Source: DAOUBF01 sp034432795 (GTDB lineage: Bacteria; Chloroflexota; Anaerolineae; DSLN01). From it: a DNA stretch of 64,000 bases. The notes under the pieces are model-generated. The model searched no databases, was not told the origin of the DNA, and worked only from the letters and a program-made list of their open reading frames with translations. Below, in pieces: positions 42,734 through 51,758 of the stretch. The first letter of the stretch is position 1. Every line of letters starts with the position of its first letter. Location of the stretch: positions 1 to 64,000 of the forward strand of contig DAOUBF010000052.1 in NCBI GenBank assembly GCA_034432795.1. Reading direction: 5' to 3'. The position numbers and the translations under genes were made by a program.

Positions 42734-43480
42734 ATGGAACAGCCCCCCTGCCTCTACATCCTGGGCGTGCGCGTGGATGCGGTCACCCGTGAGGAAGCGC
42801 TGGCGCAGATTGAAGCCTTTGTGCGCCAGGGCGGGCCGCATCAGGTGGTGACCATCAACCCGGAGTTCATCATGGAGGCGCAGCGCAACCCGGCCTTCCG
42901 CCAGGCCCTCAACCGCGCTGCACTGGCCGTCCCGGATGGTACGCGCATCTTGTGGGCGGCCCGCCGCCTGGGCCGCCCGCTGGTGGAGCAGGTCGCCGGC
43001 GTGGACCTGGTGGAGTGCATCGCTGCCCGCGCCGCACAAACCGGCTGGCGCCTGTTTCTCCTGGGCGCCGCGCCGGGCGTCGCCGAACGCGCTGCCGGGG
43101 TTCTGCAGACACGCTATCCCGGCCTGACCATCGCCGGTACCTACGCCGGGTCGCCTGCGCCGGAGGAAGAAGATGGGATCGTAGAGCGCATCCGGACGGC
43201 GCAGGCCGACATTCTGTTGGTGGCCTATGGCGCACCAGCCCAGGACCTGTGGCTGGCGCGCAATCTGGCCCGCACCGGCGCGGCGGTGGGCATGGGCGTG
43301 GGTGGCTCATTTGACTACATCGCCGGGGTGGTGCCGCGCGCCCCCCTGTGGATGCGCCAGCGGGGGCTGGAGTGGCTCTACCGGCTGGTCCGCCAGCCCT
43401 GGCGCTGGCGGCGTATGGCGGTGCTGCCGCGTTTTGTGCTCGCGGTGCTCAGGCAGAAGCCGCCGGGCCAGGCGCGTTGA
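42734..43480 (+). CDS. WecG/TagA/CpsF-family glycosyltransferase
   Basis: Members transfer N-acetylmannosamine or related sugars onto lipid-linked intermediates of surface polymers. The 248-residue product (from ATG 42734) has LGVRVDAVTREEALAQIEAF, VVTINPEFIMEAQRNPAFR, LAVPDGTRILWAARRLG, RLFLLGAAPGV and the C-terminal VGMGVGGSFDYIAGVVPRAP and RGLEWLYRL, all typical. No Shine-Dalgarno is clear; a TTG at 42686 is an alternative start. It follows the TetR gene by 60 bases but belongs to a different function. Confidence 0.92.
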   Translation: MEQPPCLYILGVRVDAVTREEALAQIEAFVRQGGPHQVVTINPEFIMEAQRNPAFRQALNRAALAVPDGTRILWAARRLGRPLVEQVAGVDLVECIAARAAQTGWRLFLLGAAPGVAERAAGVLQTRYPGLTIAGTYAGSPAPEEEDGIVERIRTAQADILLVAYGAPAQDLWLARNLARTGAAVGMGVGGSFDYIAGVVPRAPLWMRQRGLEWLYRLVRQPWRWRRMAVLPRFVLAVLRQKPPGQAR

Positions 43481-43482
43481 CC

Positions 43483-43545
43483 CTCTGTGGGGAAGAAGCT
43501 ACTCCCTCCCCCACAGAGGGGGGGAGGGCTGGGGTGGGGGGGGGT
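43483..43545. repeat. GC-skewed palindromic repeat
   Basis: CCCTCCCCCACAGAGGGGGG followed by GAGGGCTGGGGTGGGG, in the gap between the wecG-like gene and dcd. Confidence 0.7.
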
Positions 43546-43738
43546 AAATCTGCGAAGGGTGGAGAGCGCCTGTCGTCGCTTTATTTTAAGCGAATGTGGC
43601 CCGTTTTAAGCTGCACCTTTCCGACTTTGTGCTACAATAGCGATCAAGTCGTCACCTTCGCGGTCTATCCGCTGAGGGGAAGGCCGCAAGCCAGGCTGGA
43701 AGTTGGAAAATTGAGGAAGTTGATCTGAGGATTCAACT

Positions 43739-44341
43739 ATGATCCTGTCCGACCGCGACATCAAACGCTATCTCCAGGCCGGGAAGATTAAGATCACCCC
43801 GCCGCCCGACCTGGCGGTGCAACTCGGCTCGTGCTCCATTGACCTGCGCCTGGGCAATACGTTCCTGGTGTTTAACCACAGCCGCCATCCCTATATTGAC
43901 GTGCGCGAGCAGGCCGTGCCCAAGGACATCATGACCGAGGTGGTCGTCCCCGATGGGGAGGCGTTCATCATGCAGCCAGGGGAGTTTGTCCTGGCGGCGA
44001 CGATTGAGTGCGTGGAGTTGGATAACGATGTCGTCGCCCGACTGGAGGGGCGTTCCAGCCTGGGCCGCCTGGGGATCATCGTCCACGCCACCGCCAGCGT
44101 GTTTGACCCCGGCTGGATCGGCAATGTCGTCATGGAACTGGGCAATCATGGGGTCATGCCGGTGGCGCTTTATCCCGGCATGCGCATCTGCTCGCTCACC
44201 TTTGAGCCAGTCTCCAGTCCGGTGGAAGTGCCCTACCGTGCCAAGCGGGGCAGCAAGTACGCCGGCCAGACCAAGCCCCAGGCCAGCCGCATCTCCGACG
44301 ACGAGGATGTGAAAGCCGTCCAGCCGGAACTGCCCTTGTAG
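43739..44341 (+). CDS. dcd: dCTP deaminase
   Basis: Dcd turns dCTP into dUTP (some members go on to dUMP). The 200-residue product has MILSDRDIKRYL, SCSIDLRLGNTFLVF, ARLEGRSSLGRLGIIVHATA with the catalytic Glu and Arg/Ser residues, FDPGWIGN, and the C-terminal KRGSKYAGQ. A -10-like TACAAT (43633-43638) lies upstream. Whether it is the mono- or bifunctional kind cannot be told by eye. Confidence 0.95.
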   Translation: MILSDRDIKRYLQAGKIKITPPPDLAVQLGSCSIDLRLGNTFLVFNHSRHPYIDVREQAVPKDIMTEVVVPDGEAFIMQPGEFVLAATIECVELDNDVVARLEGRSSLGRLGIIVHATASVFDPGWIGNVVMELGNHGVMPVALYPGMRICSLTFEPVSSPVEVPYRAKRGSKYAGQTKPQASRISDDEDVKAVQPELPL

Positions 44342-44379
44342 ACGATAGAGAACGAAACCTGATCCGTCCTCCGCCCATC

Positions 44380-45639
44380 ATGCGCTGGCGCATCGCCCTC
44401 ACCCTCGGCCTGCTTTTCTCCCTCGCTTTGTTTTTCACCGCAGAGGGCGCCGAGAACACAGAGATGGCGTCGGGGGGGCTGCTGTTTGACTGGACGGGCG
44501 AGGAGCAGCCGCTGGCGCAGGTGCGGGCGCTGGGCCAGCTTGTGCTCGGCGGACTGCGCCCCCAGCCGCAGACCCGGCCCGACACTCCCATCCGCTACAG
44601 TGGCGTCAACCCCTTCGGCATCAACACCTTTCTGGAGCAGGAGGTGGAACCGGCCAAGCGCGAGCGCACCCTGCAAATGATCCGCGACGCCGGCTTCGCC
44701 TGGATCCGCCAGCCCTTCCCCTGGCAGGACATTGAAATTCACGGCAAGGGCGACTTTGAAGACCGCCGCCACACGCCCTATCGCTCCGCCTGGGAGAAGT
44801 ACGATAATATTGTGGATTTGGCCGAGAAGTACGGGCTGAATATTATCGCCCGGCTGGATAGCCCGCCCGCCTGGTCGCGGGCCGACGGCGAAGCACGGGG
44901 CACATTTGCACCCCCTGACCGCTTTGAGGACTTCGGGGATTTCGTCTATACCATCGTCAGCCGCTACAAGGGCTGGGTGCGCTATTACCAGCTCTGGAAC
45001 GAGCCGAACATCTACCCGGAATGGGGTGAACAAGACGTGAACCCAGAGGCCTACACACGCCTGTTATGCATCGGCTACCGGCGGGCAAAGCAGGCCGATC
45101 CGGATGTCGTCATCCTCAGCGGGGCGCTGGCCCAGACGCTGGAACTGGGCGGGCGCAACCTGAGCGATCTGGTCTTCCTGCAGCGCATGTACAACGCTGG
45201 CGCACGCGACTGCTTTGACATCCTGGCGATGCAGGGCTATGGCCTGTGGTCTGGCCCCACCGACCATCGCCTGCGACCGACCGCGATCAATTACGCCCGG
45301 CAGGTCTATGCCCGCGACATCATGGTGCAGAACGGCGACGCGGAGAAGCCCATCTGGCTTTCGGAGATGAACTGGAACGCCGCGCCAGAGGGCGTTGAGC
45401 CGCGCTATGGGCGGGTGACGCTGGAGCAGCAGGCACGCTACGCGCCCCTGGCCTACGAGCGGGCCAGGCGGGAGTGGCCCTGGATCGGCGTGATCAACTT
45501 CTGGTACTTTAGGCGGCCCACCGACGAATGGGAGCGTGAGCGCCGCCCCGAAGCCTACTTCCGCATGGTGCTGCCCGACTTCACGCCCTTGCCCGTGTAC
45601 GAGGCTATGCGCGCATATACACAGAGCCGCCCACCCTAA
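44380..45639 (+). CDS. Secreted glycoside hydrolase-like protein (clan A type)
   Basis: The 419-residue protein has an N-terminal signal peptide (IALTLGLLFSLALFF), then a (beta/alpha)8-type domain: FGINTFLEQ, AGFAWIRQPFPWQDIE, YYQLWNEPNIYPEW with acid/base Glu208, and IWLSEMNWN with nucleophile candidate Glu329. The WNEP and SEMNW pair is the pattern of clan A enzymes such as GH5/GH39-like; the substrate is not clear. Residues 20-29 (TAEGAENTEM) come from CACCGCAGAGGGCGCCGAGA, which resembles a common interspersed repeat, so the mature N-terminus may be repeat-derived. Confidence 0.83.
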   Translation: MRWRIALTLGLLFSLALFFTAEGAENTEMASGGLLFDWTGEEQPLAQVRALGQLVLGGLRPQPQTRPDTPIRYSGVNPFGINTFLEQEVEPAKRERTLQMIRDAGFAWIRQPFPWQDIEIHGKGDFEDRRHTPYRSAWEKYDNIVDLAEKYGLNIIARLDSPPAWSRADGEARGTFAPPDRFEDFGDFVYTIVSRYKGWVRYYQLWNEPNIYPEWGEQDVNPEAYTRLLCIGYRRAKQADPDVVILSGALAQTLELGGRNLSDLVFLQRMYNAGARDCFDILAMQGYGLWSGPTDHRLRPTAINYARQVYARDIMVQNGDAEKPIWLSEMNWNAAPEGVEPRYGRVTLEQQARYAPLAYERARREWPWIGVINFWYFRRPTDEWERERRPEAYFRMVLPDFTPLPVYEAMRAYTQSRPP

Positions 45640-45652
45640 ACGGGAAAGAGCT

Positions 45653-46264
45653 ATGGTCAGAGAGTTGCTGGTTGTCAGCTACAACCCCGGCAAATTGAAC
45701 GAACTGCTGGCGCTGCTGGCCGACTGGCCCGCCCGTCTGGTGACCCCCGCCGAGATCGGCCTGCGTCTGGACGTGCCGGAAACCGGCGCAACCTATACGG
45801 AGAACGCGCGCCTGAAGGCGGTGGCCCACGCCCAGGCCAGCGGGCTATGGGCGTTGGCCGATGACTCCGGGCTGGAGGTGGACGCGCTGGGCGGCGCCCC
45901 TGGGATCAGGTCGGCGCGCTACGCGGGCGAGAATGCCGGGGATGCGGAGCGCTGGGCGCTCTTGCTGCGTCGTCTGGCCCATGTCCCCTGGGAGAAGCGC
46001 ACCGCCCGCTTCCGGGCCGTGGTGGCCCTGGCCCAACCCGGTGGGCGGGTCGCCTTTGCCGAGGGAGTGGTGGAGGGTATGATCGCCCTGGCCCCGCGAG
46101 GCAGCGGCGGCTTCGGCTATGACCCCCTGTTCTACATCCCCGAGTATGGCTGCACGATGGCCGAGTTGCCGCCGGAGATCAAGAACCAGATCAGCCACCG
46201 GGCGCGGGCCATTCAGGCCGCGCGCCCGATTTATGAGACCTGGCTGCGTCAGGTCTCAGGTTGA
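45653..46264 (+). CDS. rdgB: XTP/dITP pyrophosphatase (RdgB/HAM1)
   Basis: The enzyme removes non-canonical purine triphosphates. The 203-residue product (from ATG 45653) has VVSYNPGKLNEL, TGATYTENARLKA, WALADDSGLEVDALGGAPGIRSARYAG and GSGGFGYDPLFYIPE, all standard, and ISHRARA near the end. It starts 14 bases after the hydrolase stop and ends 9 bases inside the convergent tsaD gene. Confidence 0.96.
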   Translation: MVRELLVVSYNPGKLNELLALLADWPARLVTPAEIGLRLDVPETGATYTENARLKAVAHAQASGLWALADDSGLEVDALGGAPGIRSARYAGENAGDAERWALLLRRLAHVPWEKRTARFRAVVALAQPGGRVAFAEGVVEGMIALAPRGSGGFGYDPLFYIPEYGCTMAELPPEIKNQISHRARAIQAARPIYETWLRQVSG

Positions 46265-47320
46265 GGTCAGCTTGAGGCTGGGGATAACGTCCAGGTCCCA
46301 GCCGTCGCGCTGGCCCGCCTGGAAGCGGAAATAGCCGCAGGCCGCCACCATAGCGGCGTTGTCGGTGCACAGGATGAGCGGGGGATAGCGCACCGGCCGT
46401 CCGGCAGCCTGCGTCATGGCCTGGCGCAACGCCTTGTTCGCTGAGACGCCCCCGGCCAGGAAGATCTCCGTCACGTTATAGGCTTCGGCGGCGGCGACGG
46501 TCTTCTCCACCAGCATATCCACGACGGCTGCCTGGAAACTGGCTGCCAGGTCGGCGACAGGCATGTCGGAGGGGCGCGGCGGATTGGCGGGGCGCGCTGT
46601 GGCCGCCAGCGCACCCGGCGCGCTGGTCTCCGGCTGGCCATACTTTTGCACCTCGCGCAAGACCGCCGTTTTCAACCCGCTGAAGCTGAAGTCATATTCG
46701 CCCTCGGTGCGTGCGCGGGGGAAATGGAACGCCTTGGGGTTGCCCCATTGGGCCGCCTGCTCAATCGCCGGCCCGCCGGGGTAGCCCAGCCGCAGCAGCC
46801 GCGCCACCTTGTCAAAGGCTTCTCCGGCGGCGTCATCTATTGTCCCCCCCAGCCGCCGGTACTGGCCGTGATCGGTCATGAGGACAAGCTCAGTGTGGCC
46901 GCCGGAGACGATCAGGCACAACACGGGGAAGCGCACCTCCGGCGCACCCTGCACCAGCCACAGGGAATAGACATGCGCCTCCAGGTGGTTCACGCCGATA
47001 AGCGGCAGGCCCTGGGCCAGCGCCAGCCCCTTGGCCATGTTCACGCCGACCAGGAGCGACCCGGCCAGCCCCGGCCCGCGCGTCACCGCAATCGCATCCA
47101 GGTCCTCCCAGCCCACATGGGCCTCTTGCATGGCCCGCGTGACAATAGGGACGATGGCCTCCACATGGGCACGTGAGGCCACTTCGGGGAACACCCCGCC
47201 GTAACGGGCGTGGATGTCCACCTGGGACGCAATGATATTGGAGAGGATGATGCGGCCATCTTCCACGACAGCCGCCGCCGTCTCATCACAGGAGGTCTCA
47301 ATGCCCAGAATGCGCGTCAT
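46256..47320 (-). CDS. tsaD: tRNA N6-adenosine threonylcarbamoyltransferase
   Basis: TsaD makes the universal t6A37 modification of ANN-decoding tRNAs, which would include the tRNA-Asn here. The 354-residue product has ILGIETSCDETAAAVV, VTRGPGLAGSLLVGVNMAKGLA, the metal-binding HLEAHVYS, VSGGHTELVLM and the C-terminal FLAGGVSANKALR. It overlaps the upstream peptidase gene by 4 bases. Residues 225-245 form a low-complexity Pro/Ala loop. Confidence 0.97.
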   Translation of the reverse strand: MTRILGIETSCDETAAAVVEDGRIILSNIIASQVDIHARYGGVFPEVASRAHVEAIVPIVTRAMQEAHVGWEDLDAIAVTRGPGLAGSLLVGVNMAKGLALAQGLPLIGVNHLEAHVYSLWLVQGAPEVRFPVLCLIVSGGHTELVLMTDHGQYRRLGGTIDDAAGEAFDKVARLLRLGYPGGPAIEQAAQWGNPKAFHFPRARTEGEYDFSFSGLKTAVLREVQKYGQPETSAPGALAATARPANPPRPSDMPVADLAASFQAAVVDMLVEKTVAAAEAYNVTEIFLAGGVSANKALRQAMTQAAGRPVRYPPLILCTDNAAMVAACGYFRFQAGQRDGWDLDVIPSLKLTST

Positions 47321-48546
47321 TTCATCTCAATCACCAAATCCTTCGGATAATTCGTCAAATTATGGAACTGGCCGTTCTCGTCCACGTAGAGCACATCCTC
47401 AATGCGCACGCCGAAGCCGCGCTCCGGGTAGTACAGCCCCGGCTCCACGGTGAAGACCACCCCGCGCACCAGGCGGTCTTCGTTGTCCCCGATGCTGGAG
47501 AGGCTGGGGCGCGCGTGCAATTGCAGGCCGATGCCGTGCCCCAGGCTGTGGACGTAGCCGGAGAGCGTGGTGCGGTCGCTGCGGATGGTGGGATGACCAC
47601 GCGCCTCAAAGTAATCGCAGGCCAGTTCCTGATACTGGCGGGCCAGCCCATCCGGCTGCATCGCCGCGATCACCGTCTCCAGGCAGCCACGCACGTCGTC
47701 ATAGGCCGCCTCAACCTCCGGCTCGGCGAAGCCCAGGCAAAAGGTGCGGGTCATGTCAAAAAAGTAGCCGCCGCCCGCTTCGCGTGGGAAGATGTCGTAG
47801 ACGATGGTCTTGCCCAGAACCAGCTCGTCCTGCTCCTCGCCGTGGCTGTGGGGCACACCAGCATCGCGCCCGATGGCAAAGATCACTTCCTCCGGGTCCT
47901 CCAGGCCGCGTTCCAGGATCATACGGCGGATCACACGCTTAACGTCGCCGACTGTCAGGGGCTGGCCGTCACGTCTGACCAGCTTCCCGTCGCGCACCTG
48001 ATGGCCGCGCAGGAAGTCTACGGTCTCGGCCACGATCTCCGCCGTCCGCTGACCCACACGCCGGATGCGCTCCACCTCATCGGCGTCCTTGGTCATCATG
48101 GCGATGTCAAAGATAGAGGTATCGGCCTCGCCGACGAACTCAATACCGGGCAGGACCTGGCGCAGATCGGTGAGCAAGGCGAGCGTCGCGCCCACATCAG
48201 CGGTGCCATAGACGCCGACGTTGCCGCGCACGCCGATCAGGTCAACGATCACCTTGGCGAAATAGCGCACCATCGCCCTGCGCCGGTCGCCCTCCTGTTG
48301 GAGGATGCCGATGAAGTCATAGTCGTTACGGGAGCGGGTGATCAGGCCGCTTTTGGCGGCCTCATCGCGCTCCATGTCGCCGTGAATGAGCACAGCAGGC
48401 TGGCCGCGCCGCTTGACCACCTCGGCGACGGTGAGTTTGGCGCCGTTGGTCAGATAGTACATGATGGGATTGTTGTGCGCCCGGCCCAGGACAATGAACG
48501 CATCCAGGCCGCGCTCGGCCATCAGGCGATCCAGGTCGGTTTTCAT
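47317..48546 (-). CDS. M24-family metallopeptidase (Xaa-Pro aminopeptidase-like)
   Basis: The 409-residue protein has a creatinase-type N-terminal domain (1-150) and a pita-bread domain with the five metal ligands: VYDIFPREAGGGYFFDMTRTF (two Asp), GHGIGLQLHARP (His), FTVEPGLYYP and VRIEDVLYVD (two Glu). It is near Xaa-Pro aminopeptidases in layout; the true substrate is uncertain. Its stop overlaps the tsaD start, so they are coupled. It lies 65 bases after selA on the same strand. Confidence 0.9.
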   Translation of the reverse strand: MKTDLDRLMAERGLDAFIVLGRAHNNPIMYYLTNGAKLTVAEVVKRRGQPAVLIHGDMERDEAAKSGLITRSRNDYDFIGILQQEGDRRRAMVRYFAKVIVDLIGVRGNVGVYGTADVGATLALLTDLRQVLPGIEFVGEADTSIFDIAMMTKDADEVERIRRVGQRTAEIVAETVDFLRGHQVRDGKLVRRDGQPLTVGDVKRVIRRMILERGLEDPEEVIFAIGRDAGVPHSHGEEQDELVLGKTIVYDIFPREAGGGYFFDMTRTFCLGFAEPEVEAAYDDVRGCLETVIAAMQPDGLARQYQELACDYFEARGHPTIRSDRTTLSGYVHSLGHGIGLQLHARPSLSSIGDNEDRLVRGVVFTVEPGLYYPERGFGVRIEDVLYVDENGQFHNLTNYPKDLVIEMK

Positions 48547-48611
48547 ACTTATTTGCCTTTCTATCTCAGAATATCCCCCTCATCTTCAGCCATCGTCCTC
48601 TGCTGGTTGGC

Positions 48612-49988
48612 TCACTCTTTAGCCGTAACTCTGGCGGTCATCTCCACCGCCCGCAGCAGCGGCTCCTCGTCCTCGGCCAGCACCGTGCGCGGGTCCAGCA
48701 CCAGCCGGTCAGCCTCAATGCGGGCGATGACCGGTGGATCGGCAGCGCGCAACCGTGCCGCAAACCCGTCCGGCGAGGCGACGTTGAGCGCCACCAGGCG
48801 CGTGGGCAGGGTCGCGCCGGGCAGGCTGCCCCCGCCCACCGCCGACTCGCCGGGAATGACCTCGGCCTGCACCCCCATCTTGGATAGGCGTTCGGCCCAA
48901 CGCCGGGCACGGGCCTCAAGCTTATCCAGGGGCATGGCGATCATCTGCCACACCGGGATTTCGCGCACGGCTTCGTCCCGGAGATAGTGAAGCAGGGTGG
49001 CCTGAAGCGCGGCCAGACAGAGCTTGTCGGCCCGCAGCGCTCGCGCCAGGGGATGCCGCTTGAGCATGTCCACCAGGTCGCGCCGCCCGATAATGATCCC
49101 GGCCTGCGGCCCGCCCAGGAGCTTGTCGCCGCTGAAGGCGACCAGAGAAGCCCCCGCTGCCAGGCTCTCCTGGGCCATCGGCTCGTGCGCCAGGCCGTAG
49201 GCGGCTGTGTCCAAGAGCGCCCCGCTGCCCAGGTCCTCCACCAGCGGCAGGTTATGGCGCCGGGCCAGGTCGGCCAGTTCTTGCACGGAAGGCTCAGCAG
49301 TGAAGCCGATGATCTTGAAATTGGAATGGTGCGCCCGCAGGATGAGTGCGGTCTCCGGCCCGATAGCCGCCTCGTAGTCGCGCAGGTGCGTGCGGTTGGT
49401 TGTGCCCACTTCCACCAGCCGCGCCCCGCTCTGGCGCATAACGTCGGGGACGCGAAAGCCGCCGCCGATCTCAATAAGTTGGCCGCGTGAGATGATCACC
49501 TCGCGTCCGGCGGCCAGCGCGGTCAGGATGAGCAGGACCGCGCCAGCGTTGTTGTTCACCACAAGCGCGGCCTCGGCCCCGGTCAGGCGACAGAGGAGCG
49601 CCTCGGCATGGACACTGCGCGAGCCGCGCGCCCCGGCTTCCACGTCATATTCCAGCGTGCTGTAGCCCCGCGCCACCGCCTCCAATGCGGCCCGCGCCGC
49701 TTTGGACAACGGCGCCCGGCCCAGATTGGTGTGGATAATCACGCCGGTGGCGTTGATCGCCGGGCGCAGGGTTGGCGCGGTGGCGGCCTCAACGTAGCTG
49801 CGCACCTCGGCCAGGAGCGTGCCGTCGGCAGGCGACTCCCCGCCGCTACGAATGGTCTGGCGGGCTTGTTCCAGCGCGTAGCGCACGGCCTCCAGCACGA
49901 GTGGCCGCCCATAGCGGGCGATCAACTCCAGCGCCACCGGGCCACTTAACAGGCGGTCAACGCTCGGTAACTGGCGTAAGTCAGACAT
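48612..49988 (-). CDS. selA: L-seryl-tRNA(Sec) selenium transferase
   Basis: SelA converts Ser-tRNA(Sec) to Sec-tRNA(Sec) with selenophosphate. The 458-residue product has the N-terminal SelA domain LRQLPSVDRLL, then the PLP fold: INATGVIIHTNLGRAPLS, GYSTLEYDVEAGARGSR, VVNNNAGAVLL, and the PLP-binding Lys289 in FSGDKLLGGPQAG. The length matches bacterial SelA. SelB, SelD and tRNA-Sec are not in the window. Its presence shows the genome makes selenocysteine, which supports reading the TGA in the DsbA-like gene at 39410-40078 as Sec. Confidence 0.96.
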   Translation of the reverse strand: MSDLRQLPSVDRLLSGPVALELIARYGRPLVLEAVRYALEQARQTIRSGGESPADGTLLAEVRSYVEAATAPTLRPAINATGVIIHTNLGRAPLSKAARAALEAVARGYSTLEYDVEAGARGSRSVHAEALLCRLTGAEAALVVNNNAGAVLLILTALAAGREVIISRGQLIEIGGGFRVPDVMRQSGARLVEVGTTNRTHLRDYEAAIGPETALILRAHHSNFKIIGFTAEPSVQELADLARRHNLPLVEDLGSGALLDTAAYGLAHEPMAQESLAAGASLVAFSGDKLLGGPQAGIIIGRRDLVDMLKRHPLARALRADKLCLAALQATLLHYLRDEAVREIPVWQMIAMPLDKLEARARRWAERLSKMGVQAEVIPGESAVGGGSLPGATLPTRLVALNVASPDGFAARLRAADPPVIARIEADRLVLDPRTVLAEDEEPLLRAVEMTARVTAKE

Positions 49989-50104
49989 CTATAGCCACTT
50001 GATTGCCCCAATGGAGTATGGTCCCCCCGGTTGCTGCAAAACATAGCTGACCAGAGAAACCAGGCACCCTGATCTGTTGAGCCTCCGTAGATCACAGACC
50101 CGTC

Positions 50105-50152
50105 ACCCCCTCCCTGCCCCTCCCCCTTGCGGGGGAGGGCTGAGGTGGGGGG
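50105..50152. repeat. GC-skewed palindromic repeat
   Basis: CCCTCCCCCTTGCGGGGGAG with flanking CCCTGCCC and GGTGGGG, between selA and the BrnA-like gene. Confidence 0.7.
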
Positions 50153-50211
50153 TAAATCTGTGATCTACGGAGTCTACCTTAGCATAGATGAACCATTGGG
50201 GGTCACACCAT

Positions 50212-50487
50212 CTACGCTTTCGTCTCCGTCTGCTCCAAAACCTTTTCCCTCAGCCACTCATTAATGAGCGCGCTGGACGGCATCTGTTTCGCTCTGGCAA
50301 TTGCAGTTACCCTTTCAGCCAGGTCTTCATCAAGGGCAAAGAGGTGAGTTCTTCTCTTGATATCAATGTCAAAGTGCGCCTTGGGCAAGTTATCCCAATA
50401 TTCGCCCATGTCATGGGACTCAAAGAACTCAATCAGTTCGTCCAGGGAACTGAATTTCGGCATGTGCTTCGCTCTACTTCTTGCCAT
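50212..50487 (-). CDS. CopG/BrnA-type antitoxin
   Basis: The 91-residue protein (from ATG 50487 with GGAGGCAGT upstream) has a negative N-terminal part KFSSLDELIEFFESHDMGEYWDNLPKA and a C-terminal ribbon-helix-helix-like part (RRTHLFALDEDLAERVTAIARAKQMPSSALINEWL). This is the usual layout of antitoxins paired with BrnT toxins. It overlaps the toxin gene by 14 bases and lies downstream of it, as brnA does. Confidence 0.82.
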   Translation of the reverse strand: MARSRAKHMPKFSSLDELIEFFESHDMGEYWDNLPKAHFDIDIKRRTHLFALDEDLAERVTAIARAKQMPSSALINEWLREKVLEQTETKA

Positions 50488-50758
50488 ACTGCCTCCGCTC
50501 CTTTGCTGCCATATCTCTGGCACTCAAAATCAGTGCTTCTTGGGTCTGTTTGTAGATGAACAAGACAGCCAGGTATCTTCCCGCATCGGTCTGCCCCAAT
50601 GCCAGATATACATCCTCACCTTCTCTATCTCCCTTCTCCACGAAGCGAATCTTTGGTCCGCTGTTGAGTACTTCCTCAACTTCATGCGTTTCAACATTGT
50701 GTTTGGAAATGAGTTTATCCACTACATCTCTGAGCCAGACAACCCCCTCTATTCGCAT
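50474..50758 (-). CDS. BrnT-like toxin (RNase fold)
   Basis: The 94-residue protein has the BrnT-type order: KLISKHNVETHEVEEVL, a hairpin DVYLALGQTDAGRYLAVLFIY, and the C-terminal LILSARDMAAKERRQYGKK with the conserved Arg and Tyr. BrnT proteins are RelE-like ribonuclease toxins. It is upstream of, and overlaps, the BrnA-type gene. Activity is assumed from the family. Confidence 0.78.
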   Translation of the reverse strand: MRIEGVVWLRDVVDKLISKHNVETHEVEEVLNSGPKIRFVEKGDREGEDVYLALGQTDAGRYLAVLFIYKQTQEALILSARDMAAKERRQYGKK

Positions 50759-50771
50759 CTAATCCCCCGGT

Positions 50772-51086
50772 CTAACCACCGATCCTCAGCCAGACAAGGG
50801 CCGTCGCGAACAGGCCGATGAGGGCGCTGATACGCACCAGGACGCCCGCCGGGGCAGGCGCTACGCCAGGGCGGCTGAAGCGCCAGTTCAAGAACCATAC
50901 GAAAGGCAAGGCCATGCCGGTCACAGCGGCACAGAAGGGCAGGAGAAACAACAGCCGCGCCTCCGGGGTCGGATACATCTGCAGCACAATCGCCGCCACC
51001 CCGGCCACGCCCAGGAGCGTCAATCCCAGGCTGGCGAAGACCAGCCCAACCGCCGGCTGCCCCTGTGCGTTCTTCTCCTTAGCCAT
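50772..51086 (-). CDS. Small membrane protein of unknown function
   Basis: The 104-residue protein has three hydrophobic helices (LVFASLGLTLLGVAGVAAIVL, LLFLLPFCAAVTGMALPFVWF and ISALIGLFATALVWL) and short charged ends. It is not a known family. ATG 51086 is preceded by AGGAGGCATAAGTG. It lies 13 bases upstream of the BrnT-like gene on the same strand but is not an obvious part of the module. Confidence 0.6.
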   Translation of the reverse strand: MAKEKNAQGQPAVGLVFASLGLTLLGVAGVAAIVLQMYPTPEARLLFLLPFCAAVTGMALPFVWFLNWRFSRPGVAPAPAGVLVRISALIGLFATALVWLRIGG

Positions 51087-51206
51087 CACTTATGCCTCCT
51101 CCTGAACCCATTATAGTCCAAAGGTATAGGGCTGCCAATGGCCGCCCCGGTCCAGGTGCGAGGTAAGAACACGACCGATTCTGCATCTAATGAGTGGGAG
51201 AAGACT

Positions 51207-51539
51207 ATGGGAATATCTGAACCAAACCACCTGGGCGGCTGGCTGGTCCGTGTCCTCGCCACTCAGCCGCATGAGATCACCTGCTCCGAGTGTTTTGACC
51301 AGATTTCAACCTATGTAGACCTTGAAGTGACCGGCCAGGATGCGGCCAGCGCCTTGCCGGATATCCACCAACACTTGCTCCAATGTCCTGCCTGCGCGGA
51401 GGACTATGAGGCACTGCTTGACCTGACCTGGATAGAGGCGCGAGACGAGTGGGATATATTCATTAGGAACTCGGAGGGACTCCGGGGAGCTCGTAGGGAC
51501 CCCCTGAGTTCCTACGGGTGCATGTTAGGTGTGGGATAG
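51207..51539 (+). CDS. Zinc-finger (anti-sigma-like) small protein
   Basis: The 110-residue protein has ITCSECFDQISTYVDLEVTG and HQHLLQCPACAEDYEALLDL. The CxxC and HxxxCxxC residues match the zinc-binding zf-HC2 domain of ZAS anti-sigma factors, but no membrane helix or sigma gene is adjacent, so its target is unknown. ATG 51207 follows GGGAGAAG. The C-terminal 25 residues come from an inverted-repeat-like stretch (GGAACTCGGAGGG with CCCCCTGAGTTCC). Confidence 0.68.
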   Translation: MGISEPNHLGGWLVRVLATQPHEITCSECFDQISTYVDLEVTGQDAASALPDIHQHLLQCPACAEDYEALLDLTWIEARDEWDIFIRNSEGLRGARRDPLSSYGCMLGVG

Positions 51540-51555
51540 ATAGCCTGGCCGGTTG

Positions 51556-51690
51556 TCCCCCCACCCTGCCCCTCCCCCACAACGGGGGGAGGGGGTGACA
51601 CCTGTTCCCTCCCCCTGGACGGGGGAGGGAGAGGGAGGGGGTGACATTCCCCCACCCAGTACTGGGCTTCAGCCCGGTTGGGAGGGGGTG
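51556..51690. repeat. Several GC-skewed palindromic repeats
   Basis: Three units in a row, including CCCTCCCCCTGGACGGGGG and a GGGCTTCAGCCC hairpin. No gene; one frame gives the same SPHPAPPPQRGEG peptide as the insertion in the YfhO-like gene. Confidence 0.7.
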
Positions 51691-51758
51691 GCGGCTGACC
51701 GTTGGATGACGATTGTCCCCAAAGCGAAATACGCCCGGTTCCTACCGAGTTTCCTGAA